The notes under the pieces: generated by a model
What the model saw: only the letters and a program-made list of their open reading frames with translations
What the model was told of the DNA's origin: nothing
Database searches by the model: none
Assembly (NCBI GenBank): GCA_947561585.1
Contig: CANNZV010001866.1
Location: forward strand, 84,593 to 148,592
Direction of reading: 5' to 3'
Length of the DNA: 64,000 nucleotides
Source of the DNA: Caprella mutica
Lineage: Eukaryota; Arthropoda; Malacostraca; Amphipoda; Caprellidae
Made by a program: the position numbers and the translations under genes
Shown: piece after piece, positions 1 through 10,874 of the stretch
Layout: the number at the start of each line of letters is the position of its first letter
Position numbering within the stretch: the first letter of the stretch is position 1

Positions 1-154
1 TTTCATAAACTACGTTAATGCTTATTTCCAAATACTGTTAACATTCACTTTCCAAGTTTTGTGGAAATACAATTATTGTAACTTTTACTGTAAACTAGGT
101 ATATGCATGGTACCTAGTTACATTAGGAAAAACAACTAAATAATTCATACCTAT

Positions 155-310
155 AGGGTAAATTCCAAGTTATAGGACGGTCCCACATTTTCGGAAAAGA
201 GAGAAACAAATAGCGAATGATTGAAATTATAATTAAATATTAATACATATAAATATAAATTACGTGTCGGGCCGAAAATGTGGAACAGTTCGATAATCGG
301 AACTTACCCT
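155..310. mobile_element. MITE, family A (AGGGTAA/CGAAAATGTGG termini), complete
   Basis: Inverted termini of about 39 bp: AGGGTAAATTCCAAGTTATA at the left is matched by the reverse complement of the right end, which finishes in CGGAACTTACCCT. The inner part of each arm contains CCACATTTTCGG or its complement. The interior is AT-rich and non-coding. Related copies lie at 39488-39635 and 51985-52215, with single ends at about 8921, 40075 and 49847. The target-site duplication is ambiguous (TA at most). Confidence 0.7.
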
Positions 311-1187
311 AGTTAGTTTCATAATATGTAAAATTGTAAACAAATATATATAATCAAATCGGCTTTAAATCCAAATATTTATATAATTTACTTACAATCA
401 TCAAATACACTCCACATAATATATATCATAAATATTCAATCAAATGACCATTGCAAACACTTCGATTCCTGTGTTCGCGGACAGTTTCTATTCTCATGTC
501 CGTGAACCAATTTGCCCGCCGTTTCTCGGAAAAATTTCACAGTCACAGGATTTCAGAGAAAGTTTTGATTTTGTTGGAGCGTCTGGACTGGCTTTCAGAA
601 CCTAGATTACTGTTCACTATTATTACCTGACTTATCTGCTTCTATATTTTGTATTGAATTTAATTGTATGTGAAATGTTTATTTCATTATTCACTTATTT
701 TGATTGTAGAATAGCTTTACTTAACTATATAATATTCTTAATACAAGGTACGAATTTTATTATTGCCGAAAAAATAATCCTTTATAACATACTATTAACA
801 ACCCATTATAAAACAAATATTTACTCTTAGTTACTTCTTTACTATCTACCTATTCCCTCAACGTGTTCTGCTTTTCTTGCCAAAGAAAATTCAATCCTTG
901 TTTTCATTACTACCAAAACTCTTTTCACATATGCAGGGTTTTCGTAAAGTAAATTCACTTCACTCGAGATTATCTACTGTATTGGTTCTTTCGTTATTCC
1001 TTGTAATTGAATATTAAATTGGTAACATATAGCTATGATATAATTTTCTGATTACGTATCCATAACAAGGATATGGCTATATACTGTTTCGGTCATTTAT
1101 GAAATTTTAACACATTTTTTGTACTATAAAAATATCTTTCCTATTTCAGAAAAATCTCTTCATTGGTTCATTTAATCCCTTGAAAGA
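311..1187. other. AT-rich leader upstream of the hAT gene
   Basis: No open reading frame or repeat is recognised. A splice-acceptor-like tract, CTTTCCTATTTCAG, ends at 1149, 38 bases before the transposase ATG. The gene may therefore have a spliced 5' UTR; no donor could be assigned. Confidence 0.35.
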
Positions 1188-2969
1188 ATGGCAACTCGCA
1201 AACGAAAATATAAAGAAGAATATCTCGAATTTGGATTTACTAGCATTGATGATAATAACGGTGAAAGACCAGTGTGCGTCATATGTAACAAACTGCTGTC
1301 AACAGAGAGTCTGAAACCGAACAGATTGAAGAGACATTTCGAACATTTTCATAGGGACTACCACAACAAAACCATCTCACATTTTAGAAAGCTTGCAGAA
1401 AAAATTAATAAAGAACATCAGAAAGTTGATTACAGCAAAACAATTGTAGAAATGTCATACAGGATTGCATTAAAAATTGCCAAAACTAAGAAACCTCATA
1501 CAATTGGGGAAGAACTAATAAAACCTTGTATCATCGATTCTGTTTCACTTTTGTTAGGGGAAGATGCTTCAAAAGAAATTAGCAAATTGTCCATTTCAAA
1601 TAGTACAGTAAAATGCCGGATCACAGAAATGAGCAATGATATTTTATCTCAAGTAATTAGCAATTTGCATCAAACACCATACTTTTCTTTAATGATCGAT
1701 GAATCAACAGATGTTGCCCAGTGTGCACAGCTCCTTGTATATGTGCGTTATATTAGCCATAATAGTTTTATAGATGAATTCTTATTCTGCAAAAGTTTGC
1801 AATCTACATCTAAAGGTGAAGATATATTCAACTTGGTTAATAGTTTCGTATTGGAAAATAACCTTGGGTGGACTAAGTTAGTTGGCATATGCTCTGATGG
1901 AGCGCCTTCTATGATAGGATGCAAATCTGGATTTACAGCAAGAGTTGCTCAAGTTGCTCCCCACGTTAAATTTATTCATTGTTGTATCCACAGATATGCA
2001 TTGGCAGTGAAAACCCTACCGGAGACCCTAAAAGCCACCCTTGATAATGTTGTTCAAATGATAAATTACATTAAAAGTAGCGCTCTAAATAGCAGATTAT
2101 TTCAGCTACTTTGCAAAGACATGGATGCCAATCACACTTGCTTGTTACTTCATACGGAAGTGAGATGGTTATCTCGTGGAAAAATACTGCACCGCTTCCT
2201 TGAATTGAAAGAAGAGATAAAGTTGTTTTTAGCTGAAAGAGGTATTCATAAATGTAAGAAATTCAATGATATGATGACTGATGAACTGTTTATTGCAAGA
2301 GTCTCATATCTATCAGATTTCTTTTCTGAAGTGAATCAGCTAAATACATCTCTACAAGGAAACGGAGCTTTGGGGATTGATTCACTCGACAAAGTCAGCG
2401 CCTTCAAAGAAAAGTTGGAACTTTACTTACGTTTGGTCAGAACAGGTAATGTGACAATGTTTTCGAAGATGATGCAAAGCCTTCCAGAAGACATGGGAAA
2501 CGATTGTACATTATTCAATTTGATCCAGCAGCATTTACGAACAACAATAGCTGCAATGACCAAATATTATCCAAATTTAACCGATAGGGTCAAAGACAGA
2601 TGGATAGTACAACCCTTCATATCAGATGCAACAATCATTGATGATAATGATATAACTGCTAAAATTGAATTTGTTTCTCTAAGAGAAGATTTGAGAGCAA
2701 AGGAAGAGTTCACTCAAATACCTGTTTCTAGTTTCTGGATAAAGAAACAGATAAGTTATCCTGTACTCTCCAATAGAGCTCTTATAAATTTGATTCAATT
2801 CCCATCAACATATCTTTGCGAGCAGGCGTTTTCCACTTTAGTAGTTATAAAAACAAAATATCGAAATCGCCTATCTCTGGAGCATGACTTAAGATGTGCA
2901 TTGTCACCAACTGAACCGCGATTTGCAGAACTGGCGGAAAGAAAACACCAGCACCACCCTTCACACTAG
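1188..2969 (+). CDS. hAT-superfamily transposase, ZBED5/SCAND3-like (Charlie-type), intact
   Basis: Predicted to bind transposon ends and catalyse cut-and-paste transposition in the nucleus, or to be a domesticated relative. The 593-aa frame is uninterrupted. An N-terminal BED zinc finger has C30, C33, H50 and H55. The RNase H-like core follows: MIDESTD (first catalytic Asp, D171), SDGAPSM (D237), the CCIHRYALAVK helix (about 265-275) and TEVRWLSRGK (about 323-332). The C-terminal hAT dimerisation block FPSTYLCEQAFSTL (538-551) carries the likely catalytic Glu (E545), followed by KTKYRNRL. These motifs and their order are classic for the ZBED5/SCAND3/FAM200 branch. The ATG precedes a basic stretch and the BED finger, so the start is credible. 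AATAAA lies at 3113-3118. No terminal inverted repeat immediately flanks the gene. A Charlie-like end at 6320-6353 may belong to it, with the other end degraded or outside the window. Active transposase or host gene cannot be decided here. Confidence 0.93.
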   Translation: MATRKRKYKEEYLEFGFTSIDDNNGERPVCVICNKLLSTESLKPNRLKRHFEHFHRDYHNKTISHFRKLAEKINKEHQKVDYSKTIVEMSYRIALKIAKTKKPHTIGEELIKPCIIDSVSLLLGEDASKEISKLSISNSTVKCRITEMSNDILSQVISNLHQTPYFSLMIDESTDVAQCAQLLVYVRYISHNSFIDEFLFCKSLQSTSKGEDIFNLVNSFVLENNLGWTKLVGICSDGAPSMIGCKSGFTARVAQVAPHVKFIHCCIHRYALAVKTLPETLKATLDNVVQMINYIKSSALNSRLFQLLCKDMDANHTCLLLHTEVRWLSRGKILHRFLELKEEIKLFLAERGIHKCKKFNDMMTDELFIARVSYLSDFFSEVNQLNTSLQGNGALGIDSLDKVSAFKEKLELYLRLVRTGNVTMFSKMMQSLPEDMGNDCTLFNLIQQHLRTTIAAMTKYYPNLTDRVKDRWIVQPFISDATIIDDNDITAKIEFVSLREDLRAKEEFTQIPVSSFWIKKQISYPVLSNRALINLIQFPSTYLCEQAFSTLVVIKTKYRNRLSLEHDLRCALSPTEPRFAELAERKHQHHPSH

Positions 2970-3112
2970 ATATCCTTACAAAGAAATATGTTATATCATT
3001 TTATAATTTTGTTATTGGCACTTGTTATTTAGGGAAATATATTTTTAAGTTTATATATGCTGAACTGATGTTATAGATATGCAATACTATTATACTGGAT
3101 ACTATATGCCAC

Positions 3113-3118
3113 AATAAA
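3113..3118 (+). promoter_or_regulatory. Candidate poly(A) signal of the hAT gene
   Basis: AATAAA lies about 145 bases after the transposase stop codon, a normal 3' UTR distance. The base composition makes chance occurrence common. Confidence 0.35.
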
Positions 3119-3498
3119 CGCACCAATTCCAGGGTTTATAATATATCCTTTCAGTATTGTTTCAGTAGCTTTCAGTAACTTATAAGAGCTAATTGTTTTC
3201 TTTATGTTTGTCCTGCACTATCAGTTATTTTAAAGTAAGTTATGTATATGTTTATTGAAGTGGAAGTAATTACAAAATAATTAGTTACTTAATTAGGAAT
3301 TTCATGTCTTATATGTCTATCCATCCCTTACTATACATCTATCTATTATTATGATATCGTCATTCACCCATTTGTTTATTTTAGTATATCCATTTTTGTA
3401 ACATTCTTATTCTATTGCAGAATGATAATTACATAATTTGAAGCTTTCAGCGACGAGTTTTCTTTCAATTAAAATCAGATTTTAATTTTATACAATAT

Positions 3499-3824
3499 TG
3501 ACAATATGGAGAAATGTAATTAAATACAAAAAAGGAAAGCACAGGTTTAAATTTTAACAAGTTTCGTTCAGACTGCAAGAGGACAGTACGATCGGAAGAA
3601 AAAATCAATTTTGTTCAGCAATTCCTTTTAAAAATTATGAATGTTTCTGTCAGGAGAAATGGAGAAAATTTAGAGATATTTAATTCATTTCTCCTAACAT
3701 AAATATTTATATTTTTTAAAAGGAGTTGCTGAACAAAATTGATATTGTCATCAGTTCATACCTACTGTGCTCTTGCAGTCTGAACTTCCTTTTAGTACTT
3801 AATCACATTTCTCCATATTGTTAA
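3499..3824. mobile_element. Foldback MITE, about 326 bp
   Basis: Nearly the whole element is an imperfect palindrome. TGACAATATGGAGAAATGTA at the left pairs with ACATTTCTCCATATTGTTAA at the right. Inside, AAAATCAATTTTGTTCAGCA pairs with GCTGAACAAAATTGAT, and GTTCAGACTGCAAGAG with CTCTTGCAGTCTGAAC. There is no coding potential. It lies downstream of the hAT gene, perhaps inside the same larger transposon. Confidence 0.75.
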
Positions 3825-4637
3825 TTTTTTAGAAAAGGAATAGTTATATGAATTCTCTAACAACCTGGAAATATTTCTTTTTTATTAATGGGGTTGTTGT
3901 ACAATAAATATATTTTTAGTGTTTGAACTTACTTCTTTGTCCCATTTCTGACCATGTGCACCAAGCCATTTTTACCACCCATTAATAAATTAGTTATTAT
4001 AATCACAAAAAAAATAGAACCTTATGAAAATTTAACTGTAGTTAGACAAAGGTCCAATTAGCAAAATGATACTTGAAAGAAAACTGTATCTACAATCGTT
4101 GTTGAAATATATGAATTAAAAGTTGGGTTAACTTTTTTGTGGGTCACCCTTCACCCTGTATTGGTATTATTTCTCAATCTTCTTGGTATATTATCTTGAA
4201 GCTCTTGATATTTTTTGGGGGATCCTTTCGCATTTTCAAATGCCGCAGACTGACTTGGTCATTGCAAGATTGCAGACTGACATGGTCATAGCAAGAAATG
4301 AATGTTATTTTCATCCAACCATTTTCTTATAAATGTTTAGTAGCAATGGCCAAGTCAGACTTCAAATTTGAACACAATCGAAAAAATGTAAGCCTATATT
4401 TTGAAAAAACATATTGGGAAGAAAGTACAAACAAATATCAAGAATATTGAATGCAATATGTCAAGAAGAATAGGATAAATATCACTCAATGTGTGTAAAT
4501 CATCAATTGAGACGTACAGAAATAGACTGCTAGCTGTTAAACTTAACAAAAAATGTTCTTTATTTGTTAAGTACGAATGCTATTCAGTATTCACCAGTTA
4601 AAATTTAAAAGATACATTCATAACAAAATTTGTCTTA

Positions 4638-5604
4638 AGGGCCGTACACACGTTGGGTTTTTTCAGTCTTTCCACCGGACTTTTTGCTAAGCTCCTCCCA
4701 CTTTTTCCACGAGACTTAAATTTTGCACCGAAAGTCCGAGACTTTTCAACAACCTACATGTTCTATTATTTTCCCCCAATCAAGAGGTGCAATTTTAGAA
4801 ATCTTCGTATAGCTACTGTCAACTCATAAAATATATTGTAATAACAGGATTGGTGTTCATTTTTAGCCAATCTTTGCTCCATTAATTTCTTTACCTTTGA
4901 GGTAAAGAATTCTCATATTTTCCTGCCAGTAAAATTGATAATAGTAATGTTTCTTTAAACTTTTTTTTAGTTAAGCATATTTTAGTGAAATATCATATTA
5001 CTATCTTTATTTTATTTATTTCAACATATTACCTATTAGCTAATACCTTTATTTTATTTATTATAACGCAATACATATTGTACCTAGTACCTATACGTAT
5101 TAATACTTTTACCTAAACTTTATATAATAGCTAAATTACATTTGTTGAGGTTAATCATTAAATCAAATGAAGCGAAAATAATCTCGGTTAGTTTATTACT
5201 AAATATTGTAATAAACTTCATAAATTTTTTCAAAATAAGGTAATTAGTAACTAAATAATCTTAGTAATCTAGGTAGGTATGTAGTTCTCTAGTAATTAAT
5301 TAATCTGGGTAAAAGTAACTAACCTATATAATTAGTAAATAACTAACCCAGGTAATTAGTAATTTTAACTATCCTAGGTAGTTAACAGTTACTAACTACC
5401 TAGGTTAGTTACCTAGTTTAAAAAAATGGGAGAGGGCTTATGTCGCCGATATGAGTAGTTAATTTTGCAAGACATGTAAATCCACGAGATTAAAAAGTCA
5501 ATCCACGTGTGGACGCTATTGACTTTTGAATCAAAGGTCTGGTGGAAAAGCGGAGAAAAAAGTCTGGTGGAAAGACTTAAAAAACCCTACGTGTGTACGG
5601 CCCT
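4638..5604. mobile_element. PIF/Harbinger-like MITE, 967 bp, TTA target duplication
   Basis: The termini are AGGGCCGTACACACGT at the left and its near-perfect complement ACGTGTGTACGGCCCT at the right. Inverted similarity continues for about 70 bp (AGTCTTTCCACC against GGTGGAAAGACT). TTA flanks both sides (4635-4637 and 5605-5607), a TWA-type 3-bp duplication as in PIF/Harbinger elements. The interior is non-coding and includes a stretch of short CTAGGTAGTTA/TTAGTAACTAAC repeats at about 5240-5420. Confidence 0.78.
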
Positions 5605-5760
5605 TTAGTCTAATAATTCTTTCACACATAAATATACACTTATTCATATTTTCAAATTCTTATTATATAATTGTTTGTAAGTCATTAACTTGGGAATGAC
5701 TCATAATTCGTAATAATTTAAACAGCAATCTAAATACAATGCAACTAGATTACAGGCACT

Positions 5761-6130
5761 CGTACTGAGCATTCCTTCGCCGTTGCTAATGAATGACCTT
5801 TAACCATCCAATAATCCTTGAGTTACAAATGACCTTGACCTTTTACCAGTTCGCTCCCAAAATCTAATCAAATGATTCCTGGATATTGACCAGTCGTCCC
5901 ACCAAATTTAAGGGAATTTTGTTGAATACTTTTTGAGTTACAAATGATTTTGACCTCGACCTTTTACCGGATAACTCCCAAAATTCTACTAGATTGTTTC
6001 CTGGATCTTGACCAATCATCCCACCAAATTTCAGCCAATTTGGTTGAACAATTTTTGAGTTATGCAAATAACAAGATGATAAATAAATAAAAGATGCAGC
6101 CTAAAGCATTACCCTCTGCAATTTGTGAAT
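5761..6130 (+). repeat. SINE-like interspersed repeat (ACCTTGACC...GAGTTATGCG), copy 1
   Basis: Two internal units of about 118 bp each run from TGACCTTGACC through TCGCTCCCAAAATCTAAT and CCACCAAATTT to ACTTTTTGAGTTA. The 3' tail is AATAACAAGATGATAAATAA followed by TACCCTCTGC. Similar copies lie at 9070-9400, 14540-14705 (minus), 16149-16390 and 20240-20485. The AT-rich tail and shared 3' end suggest a retroposed non-autonomous element; I cannot assign it to a named family. Confidence 0.65.
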
Positions 6131-6319
6131 GTAATAACAAATTCTATTTTCAAATTAATAACTGCACAAATATATACTTGAATAAAAAAGGTGGAGAATT
6201 GTTTTGTTTGTGAGTACAGTTGCGATGCAGAACACGAATAATCATCTCTTCACTTTCCGTATCACTTATACTAAATATTAGTTAAATATTAATATTATTT
6301 GGGGTCAAGCATGAATTAC

Positions 6320-6361
6320 TGGGGGCATGAGCACCAAAGTTTAAGAACCTCTGATCTAGAT
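6320..6361 (+). mobile_element. Charlie-type hAT terminus with possible 8-bp target copy
   Basis: The sequence GGGGGCATGAGCACCAAAGT followed by TTAAGAACCTCTG is the usual right end of Charlie-like hAT elements (outward end CAGAGGTTCTTAAACTTTGG). It ends at 6353. The next eight bases, ATCTAGAT, could be a target copy. No matching left end was found in the window. Its type fits the transposase at 1188-2969. Confidence 0.6.
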
Positions 6362-6993
6362 TGATATTAAAAAATAGAAATGTCCACGATGCTCATTTTA
6401 ACAAAAAGACTCTATTCAACGACATAGCTGTTACTGCACTATTTTTTATAAAGTTTTTGAATATATAGCCTAACTGTTGAGTACTGATAAAATTGGAGGT
6501 AAACTTCCACTAATAAAGAGAAAAAACATTATATAAGCAATAAAAATAATCATTGGGAATCAATTAACCGGAGAATAAATATTACAAGGATCAAATGACC
6601 GGGGATCAATTGATCAGCCACCACCAACTCGCTACCTTGAATCAAAGGTTTGTACCTTGAGCCATAGTTACAATATTTCATTGCAATATGAACCATTTCA
6701 ATTAGGAAATACAGTACGGCTGAGAGTGTTGAAATATAAAGCAGATATGAATGACATCAATTAAATTCAAAAATATTATACCAATTAGAAAGGAAAAAGT
6801 TTCCTTTTTCCTTTTTAAATATGAATAGAAGTTATGTTAATTGAAATATTGATTTCTGTAATTTTAAATAGAGTAAAGACTACACAATAATAAAACGAAC
6901 AATAAAACGAACAATATTATTTGTTAAAACAATAATAAAACGAACTTTAATAAAATTCTGAAATATCAAAGTAATTCGTCTGTGCAAAAATAT
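6362..6993. other. AT-rich sequence without a recognised gene
   Basis: Nothing coding. A short direct repeat of AATAAAACGAACAAT occurs at about 6888-6945. Confidence 0.4.
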
Positions 6994-7424
6994 ACAAATA
7001 ATATTCCACTAGGGATGAACTCTTACGGTGAAGAACATTCATACAATATTTATTTACAGTCAATACAAATAATATTCCACTAGGGATGAACTCTTACGGT
7101 GAAGAACATTCATACAATATCTATTTACAGTCAATACAAATAATATTCCACTAGGGATGAACTCTTACGGTGAAGAACATTCATACAATATCTATTTACA
7201 GTCAATACAAATAATATTCCACTAGGGATGAACTCTTACGGTGAAGAACATTCATACAGTATCTATTTACAGTCAATACAAATAATATTCCACTAGGGAT
7301 GAACTCTTACAGTGAAGAACATTCATACAATATCTATTTACAGTCAATACAAATAATATTCCACTAGGGATGAACTCTTACAGTGAAGAACATTCATACA
7401 ATATCTATTCACAGTCAATACAAA
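6994..7424. repeat. Tandem array, 71-bp unit, about 6 copies
   Basis: ATATTCCACTAGGGATGAAC recurs at 7001, 7072, 7143, 7214, 7285 and 7356, exactly 71 bases apart, with only a few substitutions (ACGGTG/ACAGTG, ATATCT/ATATTT). Confidence 0.95.
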
Positions 7425-7661
7425 TGGTCAGACTGGTATAAATATTATCATAGCAAGAATTAACCAATGAATTTATTATATTTCCTTCCTTGTTTCCAAA
7501 GAGGAAAATGAAGAGACAATATCTGATATTGTATCTGAGGATCTTTTCGTTACGAGTCAAACTGACCAACTGAAGCCGGAATATGAACATTTCTATTGAC
7601 GATGAAGCCATAGTGAGGGATATGAACGCTCTCTTCAGTGCTAGGTCTATATACCGCAGTA

Positions 7662-8012
7662 AAACTCCTCTATAGTGAACTTCACCAAGTTAACTGTAGA
7701 GGATTTAGTTCACTGTAGAGGATATGAGAGATGAATAGAAAACTAAACTTTTCATGGTAGACTACACAAAATATTTTCTTCCTGTTTCAAATATATTCAT
7801 TATACAGGGTTTTTCATTTCACAGAACTCTTAAATATAAGGATGGTTTTCATTATAGTGGAGTTGCACAGGTAGAACTTCTGTTCCATGAAATAGAACTA
7901 ATTTACTATATAGAGATTCATGGAAAACTTACGAATATTTGTGGTAAACTTAACAGAATAGGTTCACTATACAGGGTTCTACTATACAGGATGATTCAAT
8001 ATAGAGGAGTTT
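7662..8012. mobile_element. MITE, about 350 bp (AAACTCCTCTATAGTGAA termini)
   Basis: The left end AAACTCCTCTATAGTGAA is mirrored at the right by TTCAATATAGAGGAGTTT. Extra CTATAGTGAA or CACTATACAGG words repeat inside both arms. Fragments with the same words occur at 54465-54485 and 56165-56240. The small open frame inside (7754-8038) has no recognisable domain. Confidence 0.65.
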
Positions 8013-8920
8013 CACTTTACTTGCGTACTTCCACGTAAAAAATAACGGGAATTCAATAATAAAAGGAAAAAATCCAGAAAAACATATTTAAAAAAATACT
8101 TATATATAAAATATATTTAAAAAAAATTTTTTTTTAGAAAAATAAATATATAACAAAATTTATAAAAAAATATAGTGCGTGATTGACCTGTAAATATATA
8201 AATACATAATGCTATTTATTTCTGGAGAGGGATGTTGTGTATCACTATTCGAATACATTTATGTGCAATAAAGCGTTCAAGTAATCAACAAATTTTCGTC
8301 GCCTTGGTAAACTTACAAAAATATCCAAACATATAAGAATTCATTTAAAAATTCCACATGATCAACAGAAAATTTATATACACAAATTATGTTTCAGTTA
8401 CAATAAATACAGGCAGACTCCACTTTTATTACCCCTCGCTCTTATTACAAATGGTAATAAGAACGAGGTATGTCTCAAATTTATTATATAAATGTATCTC
8501 CTTAAACATTTCATTTTCTATGAACTAGAATGAAAGAAAATAGTTGCCCGTATTTACAAAAGACTATAAAGCTTACATCTATTACTTGATCTAAAATAAA
8601 ATATGAAAAAAATCTACATATTCTACATTTATTAATGAATAACATTTGCATGAATGTTAATGCTTTTATTTATGTTTATATTTATTTACACTAGTTCACG
8701 TTGAATATTCCCGTACTCTACTAATTTGCAAGATAAATTATTATTTACATTTTATTCCATCAACAAAATTGAATTATTTCAAACAGTAAAAAATCCCTCC
8801 ATAAAAATATGAAATAATACTTCTACGAGTATCTAAATAAAATACTTTCGTATGCATATTCATAGCATTAGTTATTCTGCTCGAATTCATTAACTTTGAA
8901 AAAATGTTCTGATACAACTA
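8013..8920. other. AT-rich sequence with one strong hairpin
   Basis: No gene is seen. At 8434-8468 CCTCGCTCTTATTAC and GTAATAAGAACGAGG form a 15-bp stem with one mismatch and a 5-base loop. A diverged relative of one arm is seen at about 17838-17862. Confidence 0.45.
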
Positions 8921-9065
8921 TAGGGTAAGATTCGAGTTGTCGGACAGTTTCATATTGTCGATCATGTAAGAAATAAAATAGAATATTTTATATAATATGA
9001 TGATTTTATTAGTATCCTTGATACCTTCAAGTATCATGGATAACAATTGAAACTATGATGGGCAC
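8921..9065. mobile_element. MITE family A, one end and interior
   Basis: TAGGGTAAGATTCGAGTTGT matches the family A left end. It is followed by an interior with CCTTGATACC and GGTATCATGGATA-like palindromic words, shared with about 49060-49150 and 52080-52120. The opposite terminus is not recognisable. Confidence 0.5.
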
Positions 9066-9069
9066 TTGG

Positions 9070-9400
9070 AAGAGCGCTTGCTTATGCCTCCGCCTATAAA
9101 TGACCTTAGCCCCCCAATAATTTGTCTTGAGTTATAATTGACCTTGACCTTTTACCCGTTCGCTCCCAAAATCTAATATAATGGTTCTTGGAATTCGGTT
9201 GAATATTTTTGAGTTGAGTTATAAATGACCTTGACCTTTGACCGGATCGCTCCCAAAAATTTACCAGATAGTACCTGGACATTGACCAATCGTTCCAAGA
9301 AATTTCAGACAATTTGGTTGAATACTTTTTGAGTTATGCGAATAACAAGATGATTAATAAATAAATAAATGCAGTCTAAAATATAACCTTCTGCACTAAC
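9070..9400 (+). repeat. SINE-like repeat, copy 2, with internal duplication
   Basis: Same family as 5761-6130. ATAAATGACCTTAGCC is followed by two TGACCTTGACCTTT...TCGCTCCCAAAA units and the tail GAGTTATGCGAATAACAAGA, then ATAACCTTCTGC. It also carries two units, unlike the single-unit copies at 16149 and 20240. Confidence 0.65.
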
Positions 9401-9569
9401 TAAAATAAAATAAAATAAGATTATCTCCAATATAAATCACCTTTAGACCAAATTCTCTCTCCAAAATAACTCAGTCAGCCTCTCAGAAAATATAAATATT
9501 TACCTTTTTTCTCTGCTTATTTGAAGCACTCTAAACTGCTCCACTTTTGAAGATGCGGTGGAGTCAAAA
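9401..9569. other. Unique AT-rich spacer
   Basis: No feature seen. Confidence 0.3.
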
Positions 9570-9880
9570 CCCGCGGATAAAACTTGCATATCGCCATCGA
9601 CGATTATAGTAGAGAGATTTGAGAATGCCAACTATAACTTGTATTATCATGAGATTTGGTAATTCACAACCTGGGATAAATCTTGCATATCGCCATCGAC
9701 GATTATAGTAGAGAGATTTGAGAATGCCAACCATAATTCGTATTATCATGGACTATGTTAATTCACATCCTGGGAAAAATCTTACATATCGCCATCGAAG
9801 ATCGTAGTAGATAGATTTAGAAAAACATTTGGTATTACGATGCGCTATGCTTATTATATTAATAACTACGATTGGTAAGG
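9570..9880. repeat. Tandem repeat, 99-bp unit, about 3 copies
   Basis: The word GCATATCGCCATCGACGATT recurs at about 9586 and 9685, and in diverged form (ACATATCGCCATCGAAGATC) at about 9784. Similarity falls from the first pair to the third. Confidence 0.8.
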
Positions 9881-10097
9881 GAGAATTAATGTATCTATTG
9901 TTATATAAGATAATCTGCTATATCTAGATGACATTTGACGGAATAAATCATGCTAAAAAATAACTACTATGATCATCGATTATTGTGAATTTCAACTGCA
10001 ACCACTCGAAGATATTAGAGATTAAATCGAAGAAAATCTTCTATGATATTCCGATAGAGAATCTGCGATGATAGGAAATTTCTTTTACGTCTGTATA

Positions 10098-10320
10098 ATA
10101 ATCAAGATTTTGACAATATGCTTTTAAAATCATAGATCTTAAGAATATCTATATGAAATGTAATGGTATCGAATACTATATACCGCTGGTGTAGAACCAT
10201 TCAATACTCTTTAATTCTCTCCGTCTATAACATTTTCTACAATTCTAAAAGCATATTGTCACAAACCTAGTAACCATACAATATGTATTTTAAAATCATA
10301 TTGTCACAACCCTAGTAATC
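10098..10320. mobile_element. Degenerate element carrying the CATATTGTCACAACCCTAG module
   Basis: TTTGACAATATGCTTTTAAA at about 10108 is inverted relative to AAAAGCATATTGTCACAAAC at about 10247. A second direct copy, CATATTGTCACAACCCTAG, follows at about 10297. The module recurs at 32234, 52330 and 55311, and inverted at 31544, 54231 and 58591, so it marks ends or junctions of a dispersed element. Confidence 0.45.
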
Positions 10321-10424
10321 ATACAATACAACAATCCTAACCAATCCACACCGATTTTCACGAAGGCTATGGTAATTTTCTCGCCGGGAGATCACCATTA
10401 CCTGTTCTGAAATCACCAATTTGT

Positions 10425-10620
10425 CAGCAAGTCACCATTAGAGAGGTAGCGTCTCGCAGAAGAAACTAAATACAGGTCCTGGCATCGATCCCTGTGGTTG
10501 GTTTAACGAGCATCCCCGCTGTTGAATAAGTCCAGTGCATTACTCTAGGAGCGCCTCATGAGTCGGAGTGAATGGCGGTTCGAGTTACAGGGAAAAAAAC
10601 CAATTGCTGAATGTGATGAG
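10425..10620 (+). repeat. tRNA-derived SINE-like sequence
   Basis: GGTAGCGTCTCGC (10445-10457) resembles a pol III A box. GGCATCGATCCC (about 10481-10492) resembles a B box at the usual spacing, preceded by ACAGGTCCT. The composition is less AT-rich than its surroundings. It cannot fold into a complete tRNA, so a tRNA-derived SINE or tRNA pseudogene is the better reading. Confidence 0.45.
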
Positions 10621-10874
10621 TTTGTGGGATTAAAGAAGCGGGATACTACCTAAACATTATGAACAGAAAATATAATTTTTGTGGAGATAAATATTAGTTT
10701 TGCATTCCAGTCTACTAATTTTATAGCAATCATTCTTATATCTTACTAAACCAGTTGGCAACATTCTATCATACTGTACAAATATTTCAATTTCCTGAAA
10801 ATGAATGTACTATTATAAAAGGTTTTAATTTTAAAGAACGTCATTTCAAAGTCTAATTCAATCTAAAGAGTGTA

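Noticed and set aside
930..3140. CAGGGTTT words near 933 and 3131 as terminal repeats of the hAT gene
   Set aside because: They are in direct orientation, so they cannot be an inverted terminal pair.
6994..7424. CRISPR-like regular repeats
   Set aside because: The whole unit repeats, with no unique spacers, and the genome is eukaryotic. The same holds for all other arrays in the window.
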